NCBI RefSeq assembly: GCF_026626635.1
Contig: NZ_JAPNKA010000001.1
Location: forward strand, 1,178,001-1,242,000
Direction of reading: 5' to 3'
Origin: Archangium lansingense
GTDB lineage: Bacteria; Myxococcota; Myxococcia; Myxococcales; Myxococcaceae
DNA: 64,000 nucleotides
The notes under the pieces are model-generated. The model did not search any database. It was not told the origin of the DNA and saw only the letters and a program-made list of their open reading frames with translations. Below, piece by piece: positions 7,443 through 14,382 of the stretch. Position 1 is the stretch's first letter. Each line of letters starts with the position of its first letter. The translations under genes were made by a program, and so were the position numbers.

Positions 7443-8121
7443 TGCGCTGCTCCCTCAAGCAGGTGCGGAGGAGGCGAGCGCGGGGCTTGAGGCAGCGGCC
7501 AGGAAGGAGAGGATGAAGGAGAGGACGCCGCGAGTGGACTGGGCAGGCAAGGATCGGATTGGCCTTGGGCAAGCAACCCAACTCAACTTGAACTCTGAGA
7601 TCAGCCGTAAAAAGTGTCAAAGGACTCGAACGGCGCCCTGGTCCCGGTGCTCCCCCCGGAAAAACCAAAGGCCCCAGCAGGTTCCGGAGAACCTGGGGCC
7701 CTGAAGCGGGGACAGTTCTGTACGAGGTGGTAAGGGAAAACCTCACCACGCTGCTGGCCGACGTGTTGGCCTGCGTGAGGTGTGGAGGCAGGCGGCGGGT
7801 ATTGGCGTACGTGACGGCCCCCGCTGGGGTGCGCTCGATATTGGAGCACCTGGGACTGCCCACGCAGGCTCTGAAGCGGGCCCCGGCCCGGGGACCACCC
7901 CAGCAGGCGTGGTGCTGAACCTGGCGCAGCCGCTGTCAATACGCCCCAACTCCCTGCCTCTCTCCTCTGCGAGGGCGGCCAGGGCAGGGGTGTGCCCCAA
8001 GAGGTTGTACCGTCCCGTGTACCGGCGCGGCGCGCGGCCTTGCTGGCCCCGGCAGCGGCCCTTCTCGGCCCCTCCGCTCCAGCCCTCACCCTCAACATGG
8101 CTTCTATCCCGCCTATACGCC
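7443..8121 (+). mobile_element. Composite IS91-like remnant (copy C) with an internally deleted transposase
   Basis: The stretch 7443-7560 encodes LPQAGAEEASAG ... RTPRVDWAGK, the linker of the IS91-type transposase (compare LPQAGAEPG at 20890). Then come an unrelated insert with the 48-base repeat (7603-7650) and a terminator-like hairpin. From 7715 the frame reads TVLYEVVRENLTTLLAD, typical of a Y2 transposase N-terminus, joined directly to the zinc-finger-like C-terminus [20 protein letters not shown] ... ILEHLGLPT. About 300 residues are missing at that joint. The element tail ends at cgcctatacgcc (8121), exactly where the aminotransferase gene resumes. Confidence 0.65.
7656..7702 (-). 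terminator. Intrinsic-terminator-like hairpin on the minus strand
   Basis: Arms at 7670-7684 and 7689-7700 form a GC-rich stem with a four-base loop. Reading the minus strand, it is followed by CTTTGGTTTTTCC, a T-rich tract, as in Rho-independent terminators. No intact minus-strand gene lies just upstream, so it was probably carried in with the inserted segment. Confidence 0.45.
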
Positions 8122-9165
8122 GGCGTGGCGGTGTGTACCCTGGGGCACTCGCACCCGAAGCTCGTGGAGACGCTGTCGCGGCAGGCCGCGACGCTGATCC
8201 ACACCTCGAACCACTACGGGCAGCTCGGACAGGAGGAACTGGCGGCGAGCATCGTTCCCCAGGCGTTTCCGGGGCGGATGCTGTTCTGCAACTCGGGGAC
8301 GGAGGCGAACGAGGCGGCGTACAAGCTGGTGCGCCTGTGGGGCAACGTGGCGCATGAGGGCCGCAAGCGCCGCATCATCGCCTTCGAGGGGAGCTTCCAT
8401 GGGCGCACGCTCGGCTCCCTCAGCATCACGCACACGCCCTCCTACCGTGCACCCTTCGAGCCCCTGCCTCCCACGGACTTCATTCCCTTCGGCGACGCGG
8501 ACGCACTCGCCGCCGCCATGAAGGATGACGTGGCCGGTGTGTTCCTCGAGCCCATCCAGGGCGAGAGCGGCGTGCACGTGCCTCCTCCGGGGTTCCTGGC
8601 CCGGGTCCGGGAGCTGTGCACGCGCCACCAGGCCCTCATGGTGGCGGATGAGATCCAGACGGGCATTGGCCGCACCGGGCGGATGTTCTGCCACCAGCAT
8701 GAAGGCATCACCCCGGACGTGATGTCCCTGGCCACGGGACTGGGCGGAGGCATCCCCATTGGCGCCGTGCTCGCGACCGAGCCCGTGGCCGCGCTGTTGA
8801 AGCCGGGCCTGCACGGCACCACGTTCGGCGGCAATCCCTTCGCGTGCGCGGCGGGGCTGACGGTGATGAAGGAGGTCACCTCGCCGGGCTTCGTGGGCAA
8901 CGTCGTGGAGCGAGGCCTTCAGCTCATGGAGGGCCTGCGCCGCATCTTCGGTCCCACCCATGAGGTGCGCGGCAAGGGGCTCCTCGTGGGAGTCCAGCTC
9001 CAGCGGCCCCCCTCCGAGCTGGTGAAGGCCGCCCTCGCACAGGGGCTCGTCGTCGGAGTGGCGGGCAACAACACGCTGCGCATCGCGCCGTCGCTCATCA
9101 TCACCCCGGCGCAGGTGGACGAGCTGCTCGAGAAGCTGGCGGCGGCCCACCGCGCACAGGGCTGA
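8122..9165 (+). pseudogene. Class III aminotransferase (ArgD-like), 5'-truncated, catalytic Lys replaced
   Basis: From 8122 the frame reads GVAVCTLGHSHPKLVETLSRQ and continues through all later landmarks of acetylornithine/ornithine-type aminotransferases: FCNSGTEANEAAYKL, FEGSFHGRTLGSLS, VFLEPIQGESG, VADEIQTGIGRTG and HGTTFGGNPFACAAGL. The first ~45 residues, expected before GGIAVCTLGHSHP, are replaced by IS tail sequence; the open frame back to 7780 is accidental. In addition the PLP-binding lysine expected in S-L-A-K-G-L-G-G-G is Thr (ACG at 8734-8736). Both defects argue for a dead copy of an arginine- or lysine-metabolism transaminase. A functional paralogue is presumably elsewhere in the genome. 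Confidence 0.85.
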
Positions 9166-9363
9166 GCCCCCCGGGAACGGGCAACCGGGCTGGAGGCCTC
9201 GGGTGGCCTCGAAGCCATGGCCGGCGGCAGGCGGAAGCGGCCTGCCTCCACTTCTCCCGCTGCTGCTGCTGTGCCTTGAACATGGGCCCAGAGGGGTGAC
9301 CTTCTTGGCTCACTCCCTCAAGACGCCGATCCCCGGACGGGTACGGCTCATCCGTGCGCCACC

Positions 9364-9377
9364 CGAAGCATGCTTCA
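9364..9377. promoter_or_regulatory. 14-bp palindrome, same type as at 11517 and 12216
   Basis: CGAAGCATGCTTCA matches the consensus CGAAG-N4-CTTCG except for its last base. It lies between the aminotransferase remnant and the end of the NlpC-like gene. The rest of 9166-9406 shows nothing I can identify. A half-version, CGAAGCATGC, occurs at 10335, some 56 bases upstream of that gene's start. Confidence 0.4.
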
Positions 9378-9406
9378 GCAGCGGCATCGCGGAGTCTGGT
9401 GTGCGG

Positions 9407-10279
9407 TCAAACCGGCGGCAGTCCTGACCAGCTCAAGCCGTAGACGTTCAACTTCGCCATCTTCAGACCCTGGGGATAAGCGCTGAGGATTCCACGCCAG
9501 GTGGGGGCGGCGGAACTCTCCCACCACCTGGACGGAGGCCGCCCGCCGGGGAAGTCTCGAATGCTGCCAAAGTTTCTGTACCCCACGCCTTTGATCGAAT
9601 ACGCGGCGTTCGCTTCCAGCGTCAGCACACGATCCGTGGCCGCGTGATACGCCGCGATGATGAACGTGTGCCCGCTGGTGCTGGACCGCCATCCCTGGAG
9701 AAGACACCAGGCAGACGGCGGCTGATTCGCGGCGACGGGAGTTCCCATTTCCGCTTCGATCACCGCTGTCACCGGCGAAAACAGGTCACTCGCCGAAGTG
9801 ATCATCATCTGGCCGTGACGTTTGCTATTCCATTGGAAGGCCTGCCCATACGTGTTGGCCCAGGCTTTCACCAGCAAGGCCTCGGCAAACGTGCAACAGT
9901 TGATGAGTTTAGGAGGTGCCAGCGGGAGCGAGACTCCTGGAATCGCCCATGGGTAGTAGGGGGATTTGAAGTCGTAGAGGAAGTCCGTGAATGCGGGCAG
10001 CAGCGACGTGAGGGCCGACTCGGACACCGGGAAGCGCGTTGCGTTGGGCAGCGGCGGCGTGGCCGAGGAGGGGACTGGCTTTGGCACCCCACCGGGTTTC
10101 CCGTAACGGGACCCGAGGTAGTCCGAAACCTGTTTCGCCGACGACCCGACGCTGCTGAAAAGACCCGAGAGGAACTGTTCCTCTCCCTCGGCTTCGCGGG
10201 TGGACCTCGTGGGAGGCTCCCCACTGAGAAGCTCAATCGTTGATCCTCTTCTGACCCATGTTCCTGTCCTTGGTGGCAT
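9407..10279 (-). CDS. NlpC/P60-like (papain-fold) protein with N-terminal WVRRG motif
   Basis: From the ATG at 10279 the product has 290 residues and no obvious signal peptide. It opens with GTWVRRGSTIELLSGE, a short motif shared with two other proteins of this cluster. A spacer of about 80 residues follows. The second half has the layout of a Cys/His/Asn hydrolase: Cys in INCCTFAEALLVKAWA, His in SGHTFIIAAYH and a polar residue in LTLEAN. That suggests peptidoglycan amidase or peptidase activity, but the residues are assigned by eye only. It points away from the divergent operon and may be an exported effector of the same system. Confidence 0.5.
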   Translation of the reverse strand: MPPRTGTWVRRGSTIELLSGEPPTRSTREAEGEEQFLSGLFSSVGSSAKQVSDYLGSRYGKPGGVPKPVPSSATPPLPNATRFPVSESALTSLLPAFTDFLYDFKSPYYPWAIPGVSLPLAPPKLINCCTFAEALLVKAWANTYGQAFQWNSKRHGQMMITSASDLFSPVTAVIEAEMGTPVAANQPPSAWCLLQGWRSSTSGHTFIIAAYHAATDRVLTLEANAAYSIKGVGYRNFGSIRDFPGGRPPSRWWESSAAPTWRGILSAYPQGLKMAKLNVYGLSWSGLPPV

Positions 10280-10404
10280 GGCGGCTCCCCCATTCGAGAC
10301 GCTGGCTGAATGCAGCGTCCACGGCCGGACTGCACGAAGCATGCCCGCGGGCCGCACGCCGGGTGCAATTGGCGCGAGGACACGCGGCCAGCGACCTCTT
10401 CAGC

Positions 10405-10520
10405 CATCCGTCCCGGGGAGATCTTCGCCCTGCTCGGCCCCAATGGCGCCGGCAAGACGACGCTCATCGGCTCGGTCTGCGGGCTGGTGAAGAAGTCGAG
10501 CGGGAAGATCCTCGCAGCCT
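10405..10520 (+). pseudogene. ABC-transporter ATPase fragment (Walker A region)
   Basis: About 37 codons read [20 protein letters not shown] then [16 protein letters not shown], the Walker A region of an ABC exporter ATPase. Both flanks are unrelated, and no signature motif or Walker B follows, so this is a shard left by a rearrangement between two cluster genes. Confidence 0.65.
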
Positions 10521-10586
10521 CCTCGATGTGCGCGAGCATAGCCGGAGATTCCTGGGAGGATGGACGGCCTGTCTTGGCCGCGAAGC

Positions 10587-11432
10587 TCAGTCGACGCGCC
10601 GGATGCCGAGGTGCACGTGGTTGTAGTGACCCTTCACATTCCACAGCAGCTGCAGCGAGTACTTCTTCCCATCGACGTTGATGATGTGCCGGTCGGGCGT
10701 CCCGATGTTGCTCGCCGGGATGCCGTACTTCTTCGCGATGGCGCCTGCCAGCTGGTCCCCGCGCTGGCCGGTGACTCCGAAGTCCGTCGCGAACGCGTTC
10801 GTGTTGCCCGTGTAGTGGTCCGACCCCGTGGTGGAGCCCACGCGCCGCGTGTCCTCGAGGTTGCGCTTCTCGCTCGTCACCGGGATGCCCAGATCCCGCG
10901 CGATGGCCTTGGCCGCGTCAGCCACGCCCTCCGACCCGCCCCAGCCGCGGCCCGCGTGGATGCCGCCGCTGCTGCTCGTGGGGGGCATCCACGGGACCGG
11001 GACGTCGGGCGTCGAGGAGAGGAGCTCACCCCAGGTGTTGGGGCCGACGATGCCGTCGACGGCGAGTTGACGGGACCGCTGGAAGGCCCGAACCGCGGAA
11101 TCGGTCATCGGGCCGAAAGTCCCGTTGATGGGCCCGGGGGGGACTCCGGCCTGCTGCAGCCGCCGCTGCAGTTCCATCACCGCCTCGCCGGTCGAGCCCA
11201 GACGAAGGGTCGGTTGGCTCGTCTCGAAGACCTCCTGCTGCGGTAACTCGCCGCGCATCGCCCCGGTGGGCACCCGCTCGACGCCCAGGACGATCAATGT
11301 CGAACCCTTGCGAATCCAGCGGCCGCTCGATGCACACGAGAAGCCTGCCTTGGGGCCTTTCACCTCGACATCAAGGTTCTCCAGGTCGAGCTCACCCTCC
11401 GAGGGCTCTCTCCAATTCCATCTTGCACGCAT
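10587..11432 (-). CDS. Peptidoglycan-binding protein with M15/LAS-like peptidase domain and RWIRKG motif
   Basis: The 281-residue product, started at the ATG at 11432, has three parts. Residues ~35-55 contain [17 protein letters not shown], the cluster motif. Residues ~70-130 are a PG_binding_1 domain ([17 protein letters not shown] through [12 protein letters not shown]). The rest resembles a LAS/M15 peptidase: S-D-H-Y-T-G and F-A-T-D, with a final YNHVHLGI giving His and Asp zinc ligands. It should bind and trim cell wall. No clear signal peptide is seen, so export may depend on another route. It is divergent from the glycine-zipper operon, sharing a 219-base control region with two palindromes. 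Confidence 0.65.
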   Translation of the reverse strand: MRARWNWREPSEGELDLENLDVEVKGPKAGFSCASSGRWIRKGSTLIVLGVERVPTGAMRGELPQQEVFETSQPTLRLGSTGEAVMELQRRLQQAGVPPGPINGTFGPMTDSAVRAFQRSRQLAVDGIVGPNTWGELLSSTPDVPVPWMPPTSSSGGIHAGRGWGGSEGVADAAKAIARDLGIPVTSEKRNLEDTRRVGSTTGSDHYTGNTNAFATDFGVTGQRGDQLAGAIAKKYGIPASNIGTPDRHIINVDGKKYSLQLLWNVKGHYNHVHLGIRRVD

Positions 11433-11516
11433 ACACACGCCTCCCGCCGTTGAGGGTTGCAGCCCTCGTGCCGCCCTTGGGTCGCGCGACCACCGGGGCC
11501 AGCGGACCGCCGGCGC

Positions 11517-11571
11517 CGAAGCGCGGTTCGGCAATCCCATCCTCCTGGCTCCGCGCCCGAAGTGCGCTTCG
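11517..11571. promoter_or_regulatory. Paired 14-bp palindromes (operator pair 1)
   Basis: CGAAGCGCGGTTCG at 11517-11530 and CGAAGTGCGCTTCG at 11558-11571 lie 41 bases apart start to start, between the divergent peptidoglycan-binding gene and the glycine-zipper gene. The spacing is close to four helical turns, as expected for cooperative binding of a dimeric regulator. The same pair recurs at 12216-12271. Confidence 0.55.
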
Positions 11572-11651
11572 CCATCGCGGGGGCACCGTGCACGAGCATG
11601 GACGGGCATTGTCCTTGCTGCCTCCAGGGTGCCTACACCGCAGGAGGACAC

Positions 11652-13010
11652 GTGGCTCACACAGACCCGCGGCCGGAGTGGAAGTTCGATGAGCTGGACC
11701 CGGAGCTTGCGCTCGAGGGTGAAGCGGAGGTCGAGGCCCTGACCCGGGAGGAGCCTTTCCGCGAGACCGAGGAGATGGAGTTGGCAGCGGAGCTGCTCAC
11801 CCTCTCGAGCGAGGCGGAGCTCGATGAGTTCCTGGGCGGGCTGTTCGAGAAGGCCAGGGGAGGCGTCCGGAAGGTCGCGGAGAAGACCGACCGCCCCTTG
11901 GGTGGAGTGCTCAAGGCCATAGCGAAGAAGGCGCTGCCGTTCCTGGGAAGTGCCTTGGGCACGTTTATTCCCGTGCCATTCCTGGGCACAGCGATCGGCT
12001 CCGCGCTGGGGTCGGCCGTGAGCAAGGCGCTGGAGATGGAGCTCGAAGGACGGAGCGATGAGGTGCGTGAGTTCGAGCTGTCGAAGCGCTTCGTGCGGCT
12101 TGCTGGTCTGGCGGCCCGGCAGGTGGCGCAGACGTCCCCGGACATCCCTCCGCTGGACGCGGTGAGGAGCGCCATGACGGCCGCGGCGCAGCAGCTACAG
12201 GAAGTATCGGGAGGCCGAAGTCAGCTTCGCCCTTCTTCTCCTCCAGCGTCGTCCTTCCGAAGCACGCTTCGCCCAGGCCAGGTGGGTCCCCGACGGAGAA
12301 TGCGCGGGAGTCCGCTGGCACATCCACTGCAGGAAAACTCTCTCGAACCTGGTGGCGAACGCCCCCGATTTCCAAGGAGCAGGCTCATGCACGATGTGGA
12401 TCGTACGTATGCTGAACTGGAACCCGAGGCATTCGAATTCAGCGCTGGGAGAAGGATGGAGGGAGAGGTGCTCAACGAGGCCGATCTGCATGAGATGGCC
12501 GCCGAGCTCCTCTCGGTCTCCAACGAGCAGGAGCTGGATCTGTTCCTGGGCGGCCTCCTCGGGAAGCTCGGGTCCGTCGTGGGCAAGGTCGTCAAGTCTT
12601 CCCTCGGCAAGCCGCTGGGTGGGTTGTTGAAGGGAGTGGCCAAGAAGGCGCTCCCGCAGGCCGGCGCCGCCATCAGCAACATCCCCGCGCCCGGCCACGG
12701 GGGCCCGAACGGGAGCGAGGGTGTCGCGGCAGCCGGAGAGATTTTCGGCCTGGAGTTGGAGGGGCTGAGCCAGGAGGATGCCGAGTTCGAGGCCTCCAAG
12801 CAGTTCGTCCGCCTCGCGGCCGATGCCACGAAGACGGCGCTCGCCGCGCCGGAGGGCACCAACCCCGCTGCGGTGGCAAAGAAGTCCGTGGTCCAGGCGA
12901 TCCAGAAGCATGCCCCCGGATTGCTCCGGGACGGTGGAGGACCCGCCGGAAGAAACCTGAGCGGACGCTGGGTCCGCGAGGGCCACAAGATCATTCTCTA
13001 CGGGGTCTGA
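11652..13010 (+). CDS. Duplicated glycine-zipper protein with C-terminal RWVREG motif (two genes read as one)
   Basis: The GTG at 11652 lies five bases after a perfect AGGAGG and gives 452 residues. Two homologous halves are visible: an acidic lead, AELL[TS][LV]S[SN]E-x-ELD-x-FLGGL, a Gly/Ala-rich hydrophobic stretch (PLGG[VL]LK-[AG]-[IV]-AKKALP...) and a SKRFVRLA/SKQFVRLA helix. Such stretches could insert into membranes. The second half has its own ATG (12387) behind AAGGAGC and its own upstream palindrome pair, and ends SGRWVREGHKIILYGV. The first half has lost that end and runs through the second promoter region without a stop. The protein may be a fusion, or two products may be made. Function unknown. 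Confidence 0.55.
   Translation: MAHTDPRPEWKFDELDPELALEGEAEVEALTREEPFRETEEMELAAELLTLSSEAELDEFLGGLFEKARGGVRKVAEKTDRPLGGVLKAIAKKALPFLGSALGTFIPVPFLGTAIGSALGSAVSKALEMELEGRSDEVREFELSKRFVRLAGLAARQVAQTSPDIPPLDAVRSAMTAAAQQLQEVSGGRSQLRPSSPPASSFRSTLRPGQVGPRRRMRGSPLAHPLQENSLEPGGERPRFPRSRLMHDVDRTYAELEPEAFEFSAGRRMEGEVLNEADLHEMAAELLSVSNEQELDLFLGGLLGKLGSVVGKVVKSSLGKPLGGLLKGVAKKALPQAGAAISNIPAPGHGGPNGSEGVAAAGEIFGLELEGLSQEDAEFEASKQFVRLAADATKTALAAPEGTNPAAVAKKSVVQAIQKHAPGLLRDGGGPAGRNLSGRWVREGHKIILYGV
12216..12271. promoter_or_regulatory. Paired 14-bp palindromes (operator pair 2), inside the open frame
   Basis: CGAAGTCAGCTTCG at 12216-12229 and CGAAGCACGCTTCG at 12258-12271 are 42 bases apart, repeating the arrangement at 11517-11571. 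They sit about 115 bases before the internal ATG at 12387, where a promoter for the second glycine-zipper copy would be expected, although this DNA is also in frame with the first copy. Confidence 0.55.
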
Positions 13011-13015
13011 GCCCA

Positions 13016-14365
13016 ATGGCTGCCGCCGCGTTCGCCTCCTGGATGCTGTCCCAGGAAGCCCGTGCCCTGCTCACCCGGCTCGGGCTCATCAAGCCCTTCG
13101 TGCTGCAGGAGACAATGGTCCCGGCCGCGGCGCTCTCGACCGCCGCTCAGACGGCCATCGAGAGCTACCTCCTCGAGGGCCGGCGCGTGCTGCGACGACA
13201 GATTCTGCAGTTCCTCGAGTGGCTGGACACACCGGAGGGCCGCCAGGCGTCGCCCGCCGAGGCTCAGAAGCGCTTTGTCCTGCTACGGCTGCGCTTCAAC
13301 GTCGTGCTCTCGCAGTTCGACCTGTTCAACGAGGCGATGAGCCAGCGGAGCGAGGCCGAGACCGGGGTGTGGCTCGCGGGGCTCGACGTGGCGGCGCAGG
13401 ACGCCCTCGCGCTGCCGGGCTACTTCGAGCCGCCACCGGTGGTCTGCTACCTGGCGCGGGGGCCGGGCGCGGCCATCCGTCGCGCGCGCACCCGGCTCCC
13501 GGGGGGCGGAGACAACCCGGTGGCCATCATCCGCATCCCCCGGGAGCGGATGATCGGCAGCGGGATCGCCTCCTCGCTCATCCACGAGGTCGGGCACCAG
13601 GGCGCGGCGCTGCTCGAGCTGCTCCCCTCGTTGCGCGAGGCCGTGCAGGCGGAGCCAAGGTCCGTCGGCAGCGAGGACACCGCCTGGCGCCTCTGGGAGC
13701 GATGGCTGTCGGAAATCATCGCCGACCTCTGGTCCGTGGCCAGGGTCGGGGTGACGTCCACGCTGGGCCTGCTCGCGGTGGTCAGCCTGCCCCGCGCGTT
13801 CGTCTTCCGCCCCAACTTCGATGATCCCCACCCGAGCCCCTGGGTGCGGGTGAAGCTGAGCTGCGCCCTGGGAGATGCGCTCTACCCGCATCCGCAGTGG
13901 GGCCGGCTGTCCCGGCTGTGGGAGCAGTTCTATCCCACCGAGGGCCTGGGCGCGGAGCGCAGGGCGCACCTGGCGGCGATGGAGCAGAGCATGCCTCGCT
14001 TCGTCGAGCTGCTGCTGTCGCACCGGCCCGAGAGGTTGCGCGGCAGGTCCCTGGCGCAAGCGCTGCTGATGAAGGAGGAGCGCCAGCCGGCGCGGCTGGG
14101 CGCGCTCTACCGGGAGTGGCGGGCCGCTCCCGCGCTGATGCGTGGAGCGTCTCCCTCGCTGGTCTTCGCGGTGCTCGGCCAGGCCAGGGCCAACGGGACG
14201 ATCACCCCCGAGGAGGAGGGCAAGGCACTGGCCGAATTGCTCAGGTACTGGGCGCTGCGCAGCACGCTGGACACCTCGGCGGAATGCGCCGCGCACGTGC
14301 GGCAGGCGGGGCGGGAGGCGGCCCTCCGGCTCTCCCCACCCTTTCAGCAGGCTTTCAATGACTAA
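13016..14365 (+). CDS. Predicted zinc metallopeptidase of the glycine-zipper cluster
   Basis: The 449-residue protein starts five bases after the previous stop. At about residues 190-195 it has HEVGHQ, an HExxH zinc-binding helix, with a possible third ligand about 45 residues on in SEIIADLW, the layout of gluzincin peptidases. The N-terminal half is helical and partly hydrophobic; the C-terminal half is a helical domain with many Arg and Glu. No named family is recognised. Its place in the operon suggests that it processes or activates the neighbouring glycine-zipper or unknown proteins, which is inference. Confidence 0.55.
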   Translation: MAAAAFASWMLSQEARALLTRLGLIKPFVLQETMVPAAALSTAAQTAIESYLLEGRRVLRRQILQFLEWLDTPEGRQASPAEAQKRFVLLRLRFNVVLSQFDLFNEAMSQRSEAETGVWLAGLDVAAQDALALPGYFEPPPVVCYLARGPGAAIRRARTRLPGGGDNPVAIIRIPRERMIGSGIASSLIHEVGHQGAALLELLPSLREAVQAEPRSVGSEDTAWRLWERWLSEIIADLWSVARVGVTSTLGLLAVVSLPRAFVFRPNFDDPHPSPWVRVKLSCALGDALYPHPQWGRLSRLWEQFYPTEGLGAERRAHLAAMEQSMPRFVELLLSHRPERLRGRSLAQALLMKEERQPARLGALYREWRAAPALMRGASPSLVFAVLGQARANGTITPEEEGKALAELLRYWALRSTLDTSAECAAHVRQAGREAALRLSPPFQQAFND

Positions 14366-14382
14366 CAAACAGGAGAACGGAC

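Noticed and set aside
7780..8121. Reading the aminotransferase from an ATG at 7780 as a 461-aa intact protein
   Set aside because: The first ~115 codons translate IS tail DNA out of its own frame and do not resemble the N-terminus of the family.
11432..11660. N-terminal extension of the peptidoglycan-binding protein to 11660
   Set aside because: The extension is Arg/Pro-rich, overlaps the palindromic control region and the divergent gene's ribosome site; the ATG at 11432 is more sensible.
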